This document shows, one piece after another, positions 9,701 through 16,512 of a stretch of 64,000 nt of DNA. Position numbers and translations under genes: made by a program. The notes below the pieces were generated by a model, which was not told the origin of the DNA, did no database searches, and worked only from the letters and a program-made list of their open reading frames with translations. Each line of letters begins with the position of its first letter. The first letter of the stretch is position 1. This DNA comes from Ardenticatenaceae bacterium (GTDB taxonomy: Bacteria > Chloroflexota > Anaerolineae > Promineifilales > Promineifilaceae): contig JACKBS010000005.1 of the NCBI GenBank assembly GCA_020634435.1, positions 868,001 through 932,000 on the forward strand. The letters run 5' to 3'.

Positions 9701-12490
9701 AAAGCGGCCGTTAATCGGATGTTTGCCGCCATTAATGCGGAAATGCGCCGCCGCCAGCGGCTGAATGCCGAAACGGGCACCAAGGACATTGTGGAATACC
9801 GGCGTAAAGGGCTGCACCTGACGGGTGATCCGTACCCGCATTTGTTTGTGATCATTGATGAATATTCAGAAATGATTGATGACAATCCCGAATACCGGGC
9901 CGAGCTGGAAAGCATCACCCGCGTGGGGCGGGCGCAGGGTGTGAACCTCATTCTGGCGTCGCAGCGGCCAAAAGGCGTGACGGATCAGATGCGGGCCAAT
10001 ATCAAATTGCGTCTGTGCCTGCGTGTGGAAGAGCTAGACACCAGCCGTGAAATGCTGCGCCGCCCGGATGCGGCTTTGCTGCCCAATGGCATGCCTGGTC
10101 GTGGCTACTTGCAGATTGGCAATGAAAACCTGGAACTCATTCAGGTTTCGTGGACCGGGGAAAATCAACCCGACGAGCGAGATGCTGCGGTACTCTGGCC
10201 GGAGCATGAAACGCTGGAGACGGCCCAAACTGATGAAGACGTGCCCAAGTTTTTTGATGCGGCCGTTTCTATCACCTCGCAGCTAGTAGATGGGATCATG
10301 GCGCGTAAACCGTGGCCGGGCTTTTTGCCCACGCAGTTTAGCCTGCAATCCACCCTGTTTGATGCGCAAAAGAACCAAACTTTTACCCTGACAACGGCCG
10401 TTACCGACTGGCTCAACGGCGATACCGAAAATCTATGGCCGGGCGTGAACTGGCGCGAAGCAGCCATGCGACCCATCGCCGGCTTACTCGACAATCCTGT
10501 CGAAGCGTGGCAGGGACCGCTGCGCTTTGACCTGAGCCGCACGCACCTGGCGGTGTTTGGTGATTCCGGGTGGGGCAAAACTTCTTTCATCCGTACCCTT
10601 ATCACCTCGCTAACGGCTACCCATTCTCCGGCCGAGCTGCATATCTATGTGCTCGATTTGGGTGGGCGCAACTTCCGCAGCGTTGAGGATCTGCCCCATG
10701 TCGGCGGCGTCATTTACGCTGATGAGGAAACCTACGAGGAGCGGCTACAGCGGCTGCTGGACAAACTCGGCCGTATGGTAGATGAGCGGCAAAATCTGTT
10801 CAGCAACGCCGATGCCAGCAATTTGTACGAGTACAATGAGCGCAACCCGAAGAAGCCCGTTCCAGCCGTGTTGGTAGCCATTGATAACATCGCCGAGCTG
10901 CGCGAAAACTACGAGACCCTGGTCGAAAATACTGTTATGCCGCTGGTGCGTCGCTCGTTGAGCGTAGGGATCACCTTTGTGGTGACGGGCAACGCCCCCA
11001 ACAGTATGCCCAGCAAGTTGTACAACCTTTTTGGCGAACGCATTACCTTTAAACAAGGCAACACGGACCGCTACATGGATATTGTCGGGCGCGGGGCGAT
11101 TGAAATAGATGATGTGGCCGGGCGTGGTTACATTCGGGTGGGGCGACGGCCGTTACTGTTCCACGCGGCTCAACCAGTGGGCATTTTTGATGAGATGGAC
11201 GGACGAGACGGCCGTACTGAAGGCGATGAGCTGCGGCTGATGGCTCGCCATATGCGTGACAAAATTGCCGAGGTGCCCGCCTTTGGCAGCAATCTGCCCG
11301 ATGAAATTGCGGTGCTGCCAGACATTGTGCCGTTGATCGACATGCTGCAAGAAGTGGGCAGCAAACGCTCCCAGCGCGTGCAGGCTGTGCTCGGGCAAAA
11401 TGTGATGCTGCATCCGGCTTTGTTTGATTTGAAGCGAATGGGACCCCATTTTGCGGTGGCCGGGTCGCCGCTCTCAGGCAAAACGACCACGCTTTATAAC
11501 TGGGTACTCTCGCTCTCGTATCGCCATTCGCCGGAACAAATCATGCTGCTTTTGGTCGATTTGCAGCATCGCTTTGTATCGTATGGCGGCAAACACAGCC
11601 TGGCAGATTTGCCCCATGTCATTGCGGCCGTTACCGATGCGGAAGAGCTAGAAGCCATGCTGCCTACCATCAAAAATGAATGTGACGCACTCACTCGCGA
11701 GGACAACAACCGAGAATTTTTCATCATCATCGACAATTTTGATGATTTTAGCGAAGAAACCGAGCGGATGCGTGAACTGCCGCGTGAACTGGCGGCCATG
11801 GCCCGGCGCTACGGTCGTGAAGGGTTGCACTTCATCATTGCGGGCAACCTGGACAGCAGCAGCGCATTGCGCCAACGAGTGAAAGCCGCCAACTACGGGA
11901 TCGGTTTGCGCACCTCACAAGCCATCAACACGCTGGGCGTCATCCAAACGCCACCGGCCCTGCGCAGCGGCAAAGAGCTGCCGACCGGGCGTGGTTTCAT
12001 CGTCAAATCTGGGCACGCGACGCTGTTGCAGGTTGCCTCGCCCTACGAAGGGATGGGGGTCACGCTCACGGGTGAGATGGAAGAAGATGAAGAGCGGATG
12101 GCGCAGGCTTTAGATTCCTGGGTAGACAAAATTCGCCAGAAGCATCCTAAAGCCAAAGCCGAGTGGTCTCAAGCTACCGGCAGCAATGGTAGCCAGGAAT
12201 CTGGCGCGATGCCGACTGAAAACAAAAAGCTGATGAAAATGCTGTCGTTAATTCAGAAGGCGATGCAGAAAGAGTTGGAAAATCCGGCAGAGACCGATGG
12301 CTCGGATGAATCTATTACGGCCAAAATGGTGCAGCTAGACATCCAGGCATGGAGCAATGAGGCCGAAGTGCAAAAATTGCTTAAAGATGTCTATTTGAAG
12401 GTCAGTCCTAATCGGGAAACGGCCGCTATGCTGCTGGACGTTTTGGACATTGATTCGCTCATACTGGAAGTTGAAAACAGCTTAAAGTAA
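3728..12490 (+). CDS. Giant EccC/EssC-like FtsK/SpoIIIE translocase with seven P-loop modules
   Basis: A 2920-residue membrane ATPase, about twice the size of EccC or EssC. Two membrane helices occur near residues 36-57 and 65-86. There is no N-terminal FHA domain, unlike EssC. Seven Walker A motifs follow: GSTGSGKS (559), GASGWGKT (930), GGTGAGKS (1262), GASGWGKT (1603), GGTGSGKS (1935), GDSGWGKT (2278) and GSPLSGKT (2579). Modules 1, 3 and 5 have VDYKGGGAF and an intact Walker B ending IIDE, plus SQRP/AQRP sensor-like motifs. Modules 2, 4 and 6 have LDLGGRN and a degenerate Walker B ending in IDN. Module 7 is more divergent. The layout is thus three A-B pairs plus one end module. In type VII secretion such ATPases recruit and export WXG100 substrates. 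The start has AAGG upstream. Function is inferred from family and neighbours; no frame break was seen. Confidence 0.92.
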   Translation: MSEPFFIDRPPRIQPELPFDEIEIPSPPEKEEGGYTQLIQVGLPLLTIIGYVLIATLGGSGRSPWMLIPMALSVVASTGFAFYTYLKEKQRSQEIAKAYSDRLVALNKDMNGYHDQQRRFYRYNYPDRAVTFRIVQNARLEVEKPERTLRTEARLWERRVEDEDFGAVRLGLGTLPSTVTYVLGDVENFDDEQVRAAMKLEEDSKFVSDIPVIINLRQPPEEEEEFDKEEDDETTSTPRTPVTHALGIAGHPQDRTAVYEFTRAFLSHFVVYHAPMDARLYVLGQSKKEWAWTDYLPHSKGDEQTEYRCFVEEVADSDEAEKAFDDDDEGAVAQFLEGIRKVLATRKIRLNDRDNEKGSGDDPTHPFLLVVIDLLDVSNDQSPLSDLESDAAISILLEEGAALGAAVIFLVPERSKVPGGCQAVIEIQKTTPATNSTLERNQKLHFRYAEVGINSFRYVGEADYINNPETMTRLAQSLAQMEVRQSAGANLTNAVSFLPLMGYNTLRELEVDAWRKWQDSTLPKYANWLRVKLGRMSGNKDRTMVFSAKRDGVHGMVAGSTGSGKSELLISMITGMAVTYDPTVLNFVLVDYKGGGAFKEFQDLPHCVDIITNLAGEGVTRMFTAIKSEMQRRQALNVETKTKNIVDYRQQGFHLKHKPYPYLFIIIDEFAEMIADRSEYKSELESITRVGRAQGVSLILAAQRPSGVTDQMRSNIKFRICLRVETPAESREMLRRSDAAFLPGGLPGRGYLQVGNEEIELIQVAYTGEKYVDPDQSPRANVIWPDRLENYNPEDDQDPPELYKAIIASLDKMARNNGVEKQRAPWPEFLPAQLALSQLLVSRDPKATAVTSEEYLADIDKIMLGRVPDTTLTLNPSVNKWLNGENGWFDRLDWDEYAMRPVVGLIDNPYAAQQLPLVIDLRRGHVAVFGASGWGKTTFIRSLVVSLTATHSPDDLWVYILDLGGRNLGVLENLPHVGSVIIPDAEGYEERVEQLLRELDGMIESRKNMLSNEGLSDIYQYNEAHPQATLPAILVAIDNFIEFNETFDNGNDTVESVLDKFVALVRQAKPYGIHFVITATQLSILSNQLFSLFTERITLKLAERTDYRAILGGHVADIGDVPGRGYIKYGHLPLSMQVAQPVDLRREGMEELANEREELEQYAQSMTDFMARAGHEYKEPIRVDALPKSILFKQILARQMDIPIDENFLAHLRRHVAQKWQSSLDPQLADWLRVTMGVVSGNRLREMHLEAKHDGVHGMIAGGTGAGKSELLMTMIVGLALEYDPSVLNFVLVDYKGGGAFAPFRGLPHCVDIVTNLNKSAVRRMFTAINAEMQRRQKLNADTETKDIVEYREKGFHLSHAPYPHLFIIIDEYAEMITDSPEFKAELDSITRVGRAQGVNLLLASQRPTGVSDQMRANIKFRVCLRVEGIDTSREMLRRSDAAFLPSGMPGRGYLQIGNENIELMQVAWTGEEVDYMDAQEEGGQKPKFYDMAVALANELLRGERPRTPWPPFLPAQLTLASPLVVSYMQEGYVPLMTLGKKERPSQLNPFIQDWNDGKLAWHGMNWKETAMRAIVGLADDPYNASQLPLIVDLNKGHFVIFGASGWGKTTFMRTLIVSLAATHSPDEFHAHVLDLGGRNLEVLKALPHVGSIIMPDERGYEERIQQLLRELNDIVDRRKRLFSEAGVSTLYEYNVLHPDRIEPAMLVVIDNFAEFIETFGNPNGSAEDDNLLETLVLLVRQAKAYGLHFVISATRTNELSSKLYSLFTERLTLRLSDSGQYRTIVGGNVTEIDEIAGRGYVRVGRQPLEFQIAIATGYFDELGQLHDEVKGIRYLGEQMNKVGAKAWSGKAPLRIDALPKTSSYRQVQSEILAVSQEKTFLDELKAATRQVWATNGSAEEADWLRVVLGITSGNRKRELRLEAKKDGVHGLIAGGTGSGKSELLMTLIVGLALNYSPDILNFVLVDYKGGGAFKPFEKLPHCVDIVTNLNKAAVNRMFAAINAEMRRRQRLNAETGTKDIVEYRRKGLHLTGDPYPHLFVIIDEYSEMIDDNPEYRAELESITRVGRAQGVNLILASQRPKGVTDQMRANIKLRLCLRVEELDTSREMLRRPDAALLPNGMPGRGYLQIGNENLELIQVSWTGENQPDERDAAVLWPEHETLETAQTDEDVPKFFDAAVSITSQLVDGIMARKPWPGFLPTQFSLQSTLFDAQKNQTFTLTTAVTDWLNGDTENLWPGVNWREAAMRPIAGLLDNPVEAWQGPLRFDLSRTHLAVFGDSGWGKTSFIRTLITSLTATHSPAELHIYVLDLGGRNFRSVEDLPHVGGVIYADEETYEERLQRLLDKLGRMVDERQNLFSNADASNLYEYNERNPKKPVPAVLVAIDNIAELRENYETLVENTVMPLVRRSLSVGITFVVTGNAPNSMPSKLYNLFGERITFKQGNTDRYMDIVGRGAIEIDDVAGRGYIRVGRRPLLFHAAQPVGIFDEMDGRDGRTEGDELRLMARHMRDKIAEVPAFGSNLPDEIAVLPDIVPLIDMLQEVGSKRSQRVQAVLGQNVMLHPALFDLKRMGPHFAVAGSPLSGKTTTLYNWVLSLSYRHSPEQIMLLLVDLQHRFVSYGGKHSLADLPHVIAAVTDAEELEAMLPTIKNECDALTREDNNREFFIIIDNFDDFSEETERMRELPRELAAMARRYGREGLHFIIAGNLDSSSALRQRVKAANYGIGLRTSQAINTLGVIQTPPALRSGKELPTGRGFIVKSGHATLLQVASPYEGMGVTLTGEMEEDEERMAQALDSWVDKIRQKHPKAKAEWSQATGSNGSQESGAMPTENKKLMKMLSLIQKAMQKELENPAETDGSDESITAKMVQLDIQAWSNEAEVQKLLKDVYLKVSPNRETAAMLLDVLDIDSLILEVENSLK

Positions 12491-12529
12491 GGCGCATGGC
12501 TAAGAAAAACACAGGTCAGGAGAGATAAA

Positions 12530-13180
12530 ATGAGCACAAATCAGAAGCGGTTTGACTTACGCATAGATATTTTTGAGCGCAAAGCCCAGTGGGCCAAACC
12601 GCTGCCCACACTCAAACCGGCCGAACTGGTCGAGGCCATTTTGCAGGAATTTCAGGAAGTAGAATATCTGAGTAAGTCGGCTACCGATTATTATCTGGCA
12701 CAGGTGGAAGATGAAACGGCCGTTTTGCAAGAGGATGTATCGTTGCAAGAACAATTGCCTAATGAGTCACGGTTGCAGTTGCGAGAAGTGGAACGGCCGT
12801 TGCCCAAGGGCACCAGCCGCCCCAGCCAGGCAATTTACGTGCGGGAATTGGTCAGTGGCAAGGTGTACAAGCTCAACTGGTTGCCCGCCATTATTGGCCG
12901 CCCCGACAAAAACCAGCCCAACGATGATTGGATTGCCGTTGATTTGGAATCGTACAAAACCGGGCTGAGGGTTTCGCGCCGCCATGCTCAAATTACCGAA
13001 CAAAACGGCCGTTATTTCATTGAAAGTTTATCGCGCAATCCCACCCTGCTCAAAGATGCTGAAGGCAACGTGGAAACCGTGGGAGATGAAAAACGGCCGT
13101 TGCAGCACGGCGACACCATTCAGCTAGAGCGCAGCAACATCGCCCTCAAATTTATTGTTCGTTCGCCGGAAAATGTATAG
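12530..13180 (+). CDS. Ubiquitin-fold (YukD/EsaB-like) and FHA domain fusion protein
   Basis: A 216-residue cytoplasmic protein, 39 bases after the giant ATPase and preceded by AGGAGA. Residues about 8-86 look like the beta-grasp domain of YukD/EsaB: an RIDIF strand, a helix with LVEAILQEF, then DYYLAQVEDETAVLQED and a final SRLQLRE strand. Residues about 103-212 form an FHA domain with IIGRPDK, the phospho-binding VSRRHAQI and a Asn in SRNPTLL. FHA domains bind phosphothreonine. In Firmicutes, the ubiquitin-like EsaB is separate and the FHA domains sit on EssC. Here the two are joined in one protein beside an FHA-less translocase, which suggests a regulatory adaptor. The FHA call is firm; the ubiquitin-fold call is moderate. 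Confidence 0.85.
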   Translation: MSTNQKRFDLRIDIFERKAQWAKPLPTLKPAELVEAILQEFQEVEYLSKSATDYYLAQVEDETAVLQEDVSLQEQLPNESRLQLREVERPLPKGTSRPSQAIYVRELVSGKVYKLNWLPAIIGRPDKNQPNDDWIAVDLESYKTGLRVSRRHAQITEQNGRYFIESLSRNPTLLKDAEGNVETVGDEKRPLQHGDTIQLERSNIALKFIVRSPENV

Positions 13181-13214
13181 AGCCAGTAACGTATTGTAAT
13201 GGAGGCAAACAGCC

Positions 13215-14369
13215 ATGACCGATCTCATTTTGGTTGATTATGAACGTTTAGAAAAATTAGCGGCCGTTTTTGGCCAGCAGTCTGAAAACATTGCTCAGAT
13301 GCTGCAACAGGTGCAAGGCAGCGTCAATCCGCTACAAGCGGGCGGCTGGATGGGCAAAGGCTCAGACGCGTTTTTTGGCGAGATGGAAGGCGTGGTTCTC
13401 CCTGCCGTACAGCGCCTGATTGAAGCCCTGGGCGAAGCCAATCTCGTTACCCGGCAGATTATCGAGGTGATGCAGCAAGCCGATGAAGAAGCTTCGGCTT
13501 CATTCCGTGCGGGGGGTGCTGCGGGTGCAGGTGGTCTGGCAGGTGGGTCCGCAGGCGGCGGTGCGGCTGGGGGGCTGGGTGGCATTTCCGGCGGCTTGGG
13601 CCGGTTAGAAGGGCTCATTAACGGCATTGGGTTTGGCGGGTCTGGCACGGGCAGCGGGGCTGGTTCGTTGGCGGGTTCCCTTTTTGGTAGCGGCCTGCCC
13701 GGTGGCGGCTTCGGCGGTGGCCTGTTTGGCGGTGATGTCTTTGCGGGCGGTTCTTTTGGATTTGGACTGGCGGGCAGCAATGATTTTGGTATTCCCCAAG
13801 ATTGGCTGTCTGGGGTCACCGATTCGCTAAATGGTTACGTGAGCGACAACTACAATGATTACGGTATCCCCAAAGATTGGCTGTCTGATGTGATGGGCGG
13901 AGGCGGTTCCGGCAGCACATCCAGCGTTCCATCCGGTGGCAGCGGCTCGTCTGGTGGTGGCGCGGGCAGCGAGTTGGCGGGCGGCAGTGGCGGTGGCTCC
14001 GGTGGCTCTGAACCGATGAGTACCGGCGGAGGGGGCAGTGGCAGCGGTTCTTCACCCACCACCGACGTTCGCGATCCGTACGGCCGAGGCAACATTCCGC
14101 GCAGTTTTGGCGGGAGCATGGGAACGGTCGCTTCTGCCGATGTCGCTCAACCTGGTGGCTTACGCTACCAATCCCTGGGCACATCCGGCGGTGGTGCTGG
14201 GGGTGGTGCGTTTGGTAATGCGCCCACAGCAGCCGGAGCTTTCGGTGTCGTAGCCCCAGCTGCGGCTGGCAGCCCATCAAATTTTGGCCTTTCCCTGGGC
14301 CTGGCTGCGGCCAGCCCTTTCCTGGCGCTGTTGGGGAAAGCAATTAAAAACAGCGGTAATGATGATTAA
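13215..14369 (+). CDS. WXG100 domain with long glycine-rich C-terminal region
   Basis: A 384-residue protein. Residues 1-98 are a WXG100 domain with GGWMGKGSDAFF (W45-x-G47), closely similar to the 99-residue protein at 1006. The remainder is very rich in glycine, serine and alanine. It carries a repeated motif [DN]-[FY]-G-I-P-[QK]-D-W-L-S-[GD]-V at residues 190-201 and 215-226, and ends in a hydrophobic segment (about 356-376) and a charged tail. Secreted proteins with a WXG-like N-terminus and a variable tail (LXG, PE/PPE) are known type VII cargo, so this is the best candidate for an effector or surface-structure protein here. The tail resembles no toxin known to me. The start follows GGAGG. 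Confidence 0.8.
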   Translation: MTDLILVDYERLEKLAAVFGQQSENIAQMLQQVQGSVNPLQAGGWMGKGSDAFFGEMEGVVLPAVQRLIEALGEANLVTRQIIEVMQQADEEASASFRAGGAAGAGGLAGGSAGGGAAGGLGGISGGLGRLEGLINGIGFGGSGTGSGAGSLAGSLFGSGLPGGGFGGGLFGGDVFAGGSFGFGLAGSNDFGIPQDWLSGVTDSLNGYVSDNYNDYGIPKDWLSDVMGGGGSGSTSSVPSGGSGSSGGGAGSELAGGSGGGSGGSEPMSTGGGGSGSGSSPTTDVRDPYGRGNIPRSFGGSMGTVASADVAQPGGLRYQSLGTSGGGAGGGAFGNAPTAAGAFGVVAPAAAGSPSNFGLSLGLAAASPFLALLGKAIKNSGNDD

Positions 14370-14408
14370 TCCGGCTGGCCGTCACGGCCACAGTTACGGA
14401 GTTGATAC

Positions 14409-15203
14409 ATGAATAATTCGACTGAACCTATTAATATTTTGCTCTCTAGAGAGGAACTGCTGCTAACCTTGCGCGCGCTGCAAGTGGCCAGCATTCCCGG
14501 TATCGATCGTGATCCGCTGGGCGATTTAACGCCCGATGGCCTGGAGTTGGCCATGACTATTGCGGAGCGGTCATTGCGGGCTCGTGAATTGGCGCAGGTG
14601 CGCGAGGATGGCAGTCTGGCATTGCACAACTTGCTGTTAACGGCCGTTGGCGTCTGTGCCTATGCCACAAAAATGGTCTTTGTCTATCACTGGCGGGACG
14701 ATGGTGATTTACCCGTGCGCTACTTTGGCCACATGCGTGACGGTGATTTTGTGGCCCACACGCGGCCAGATGATGTGCTGCATTTGTTTACATTGCTGCC
14801 CACCAAAGACCAGATGATCGAGCAGATTGCTCAACTTTGTGGCTGGGAAGATCGTGGCCGCAAAAATGGTTTATACAGCCTCGATGTGCCTGATTTTGCC
14901 CAGATTCGGCAGTTGGCCAAAGCAGGTGAGGTGAATACGGCAGTAGCTCATCTTCAAGAGCATCAGGCTAACCCAGCCGCCGCCACCGCTCTGGTAGAAA
15001 CGCTGACTCATGCCCCGCACGTCTCCATTTTGCAGCTGCTCAAGCAGGAAGATAACCCAAGCGTGACCCGGCGTGATTTCACCGTCGTACAGGATCAGGA
15101 GCACTGCTGGCTCATGACCTCGCCTTCGGGGAATACAACTGATCCGTTGCTGGTGAAAACGGCCGTAAAAGCCGACCTTATCGCCCTCATTAGCGATTGG
15201 TAA
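14409..15203 (+). CDS. Uncharacterised protein, possible EspG-like secretion chaperone
   Basis: A 264-residue soluble protein with no signal peptide or membrane segment. It starts with a helix-rich segment (SREELLLTLRALQVASIPG), has a beta-strand block near residues 90-120 (TKMVFVYHW ... VRYFGHMRDGDFVAH), a middle helical region, and ends with a strand block and helix (FTVVQDQEHCWLMTSP ... ADLIALISDW). This pseudo-duplicated alternation of sheet and helix, and its place directly after a WXG100 cargo gene, recall EspG chaperones of ESX systems. I see no decisive motif, so the assignment is inference; it could also be an unrelated cytoplasmic component of the locus. The gap to the previous gene is only 39 bases, so it is in the same operon. 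Confidence 0.6.
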   Translation: MNNSTEPINILLSREELLLTLRALQVASIPGIDRDPLGDLTPDGLELAMTIAERSLRARELAQVREDGSLALHNLLLTAVGVCAYATKMVFVYHWRDDGDLPVRYFGHMRDGDFVAHTRPDDVLHLFTLLPTKDQMIEQIAQLCGWEDRGRKNGLYSLDVPDFAQIRQLAKAGEVNTAVAHLQEHQANPAAATALVETLTHAPHVSILQLLKQEDNPSVTRRDFTVVQDQEHCWLMTSPSGNTTDPLLVKTAVKADLIALISDW

Positions 15204-15255
15204 GATGAGGCTTGCCTGCCTAAAAATAACTGCCCTATTACCCAGGGACACCATA

Positions 15256-15282
15256 AACAATTTGAGGTTGGAGCAAATTGTT
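15256..15282. promoter_or_regulatory. Perfect 9-bp inverted repeat, candidate operator
   Basis: AACAATTTG at 15256-15264 and its exact reverse complement at 15274-15282, separated by nine bases. It lies 57 bases before the membrane FHA gene and may be an operator or a small hairpin. Confidence 0.4.
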
Positions 15283-15339
15283 ACTTAACCCAACTTGAGC
15301 AACGTGATACATCGGTCAACAATCGGAGCATAGATAAGC

Positions 15340-16476
15340 ATGAATGGAAAAGTAATCTCAGGGCCAGCTGCCATTTTGATTTTGTTTCTCTTTTTTCTGC
15401 CCTGGGTTGGGGTTTCTTGCGATGGGTTACCCGCTAATGAATACAGCGGCTTTCAACTAGCAGCAGATCCTGATTTGAATAGTGATCCAATTTTTTGGCT
15501 GGTGCCGGTTACGGCCGTTATCACCCTGCTCTTGTTGGTAAGTACACTGTGGAAACCAGCCTGGGAAACCAACGCTAATTGGGGCATGGTGGGCGCTTCG
15601 ATTGCCGGGCTGTTTGTTTTTTTGCTCAAATGGCTACTGCTGCGTGGACAAGACAACGATTCGTTTGAGATCGCGATTCTGCCTGCGTTGTGGGTGACAA
15701 TGGCTTCCTTGCTGGGCATTGGTCTGGGGGCGGTATTTGATTTGCTCCGCGCTCCCAATCAGAAGCGGCTGGCGACTGCGCAAAGCCACCCGGTTAACAC
15801 GCCGCCACCGCCAGTTCCTTCGCCTGCTCCTTCCCGTGGCCAGGACCCCAACTATACCTGGGTAGATGAAGGACCCAGGGATTATGGAGCGAATGCCACT
15901 ATAGTGGACGATGGCTCATCTTTTTCGGATTCCTATGCCACCATCGTAGACGATGGTTTACCAGCGGGAAATCCTAATTGGACGATTGTGGATGAGGAAC
16001 GGCCGTCTACGGTCATGGACTCTAAAAAGACATTGTTGGAAGAGGACATGGCTGCTTTGGGGTATCCCGACTTTGCCCAATCTCAACAAGACAATCAAGC
16101 GACCGTCGTTTCTGTCGGCAGCCAAAAGCCCGTTGAGCCTACAGAAATCTTGTCAGCTCGACCTCAACCGACTGCCTGGCTGATCATTAGCAATGGTGAG
16201 CAGGCCGGTGAACAGTTTCAGCTAAAAGCGGAAATAACCATTGGTCGCGACCCCCAAAGCAGCATTTTCATCAACGATTCGGCTTTGTCGGCTTTACATG
16301 TGAAGGTGTTACTGGTTAACGGCCGTTTCATCGCCATCGATCAAAAAAGCACCAATGGTCTTTTGGTTTACGATCCTCAACAAGACACCTGGGAAAAACA
16401 GGACCAGGTTGTGCTGGAAGAGGGTACGCAAATCAGATTGGGCCGCACCGATTTGCGATTTGCTTTACAGTTCTAA
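15340..16476 (+). CDS. Membrane FHA protein with four 14-residue TxxD repeats
   Basis: A 378-residue protein. Four hydrophobic helices are visible (about 8-27, 52-71, 82-101, 112-136), then a proline-rich linker (150-166). Four repeats of exactly 14 residues follow, with threonines at 173, 187, 201 and 215 in TWVD, TIVD, TIVD and TIVD; TVMD follows at 224. A C-terminal FHA domain covers about 281-378, with IGRD (301-304), SALH (317-320) and STNG (337-340). FHA domains prefer pThr-x-x-D, so the repeats look like a phospho-switch ligand array for this FHA domain or for the one at 12530. The neighbouring phosphatase gene supports phospho-control. No active kinase is encoded here, because the one in this locus is a pseudokinase. 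Confidence 0.85.
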   Translation: MNGKVISGPAAILILFLFFLPWVGVSCDGLPANEYSGFQLAADPDLNSDPIFWLVPVTAVITLLLLVSTLWKPAWETNANWGMVGASIAGLFVFLLKWLLLRGQDNDSFEIAILPALWVTMASLLGIGLGAVFDLLRAPNQKRLATAQSHPVNTPPPPVPSPAPSRGQDPNYTWVDEGPRDYGANATIVDDGSSFSDSYATIVDDGLPAGNPNWTIVDEERPSTVMDSKKTLLEEDMAALGYPDFAQSQQDNQATVVSVGSQKPVEPTEILSARPQPTAWLIISNGEQAGEQFQLKAEITIGRDPQSSIFINDSALSALHVKVLLVNGRFIAIDQKSTNGLLVYDPQQDTWEKQDQVVLEEGTQIRLGRTDLRFALQF

Positions 16477-16512
16477 GGCTAATCTGCCTGACCCCAATTA
16501 GGAGAGGTGTGC

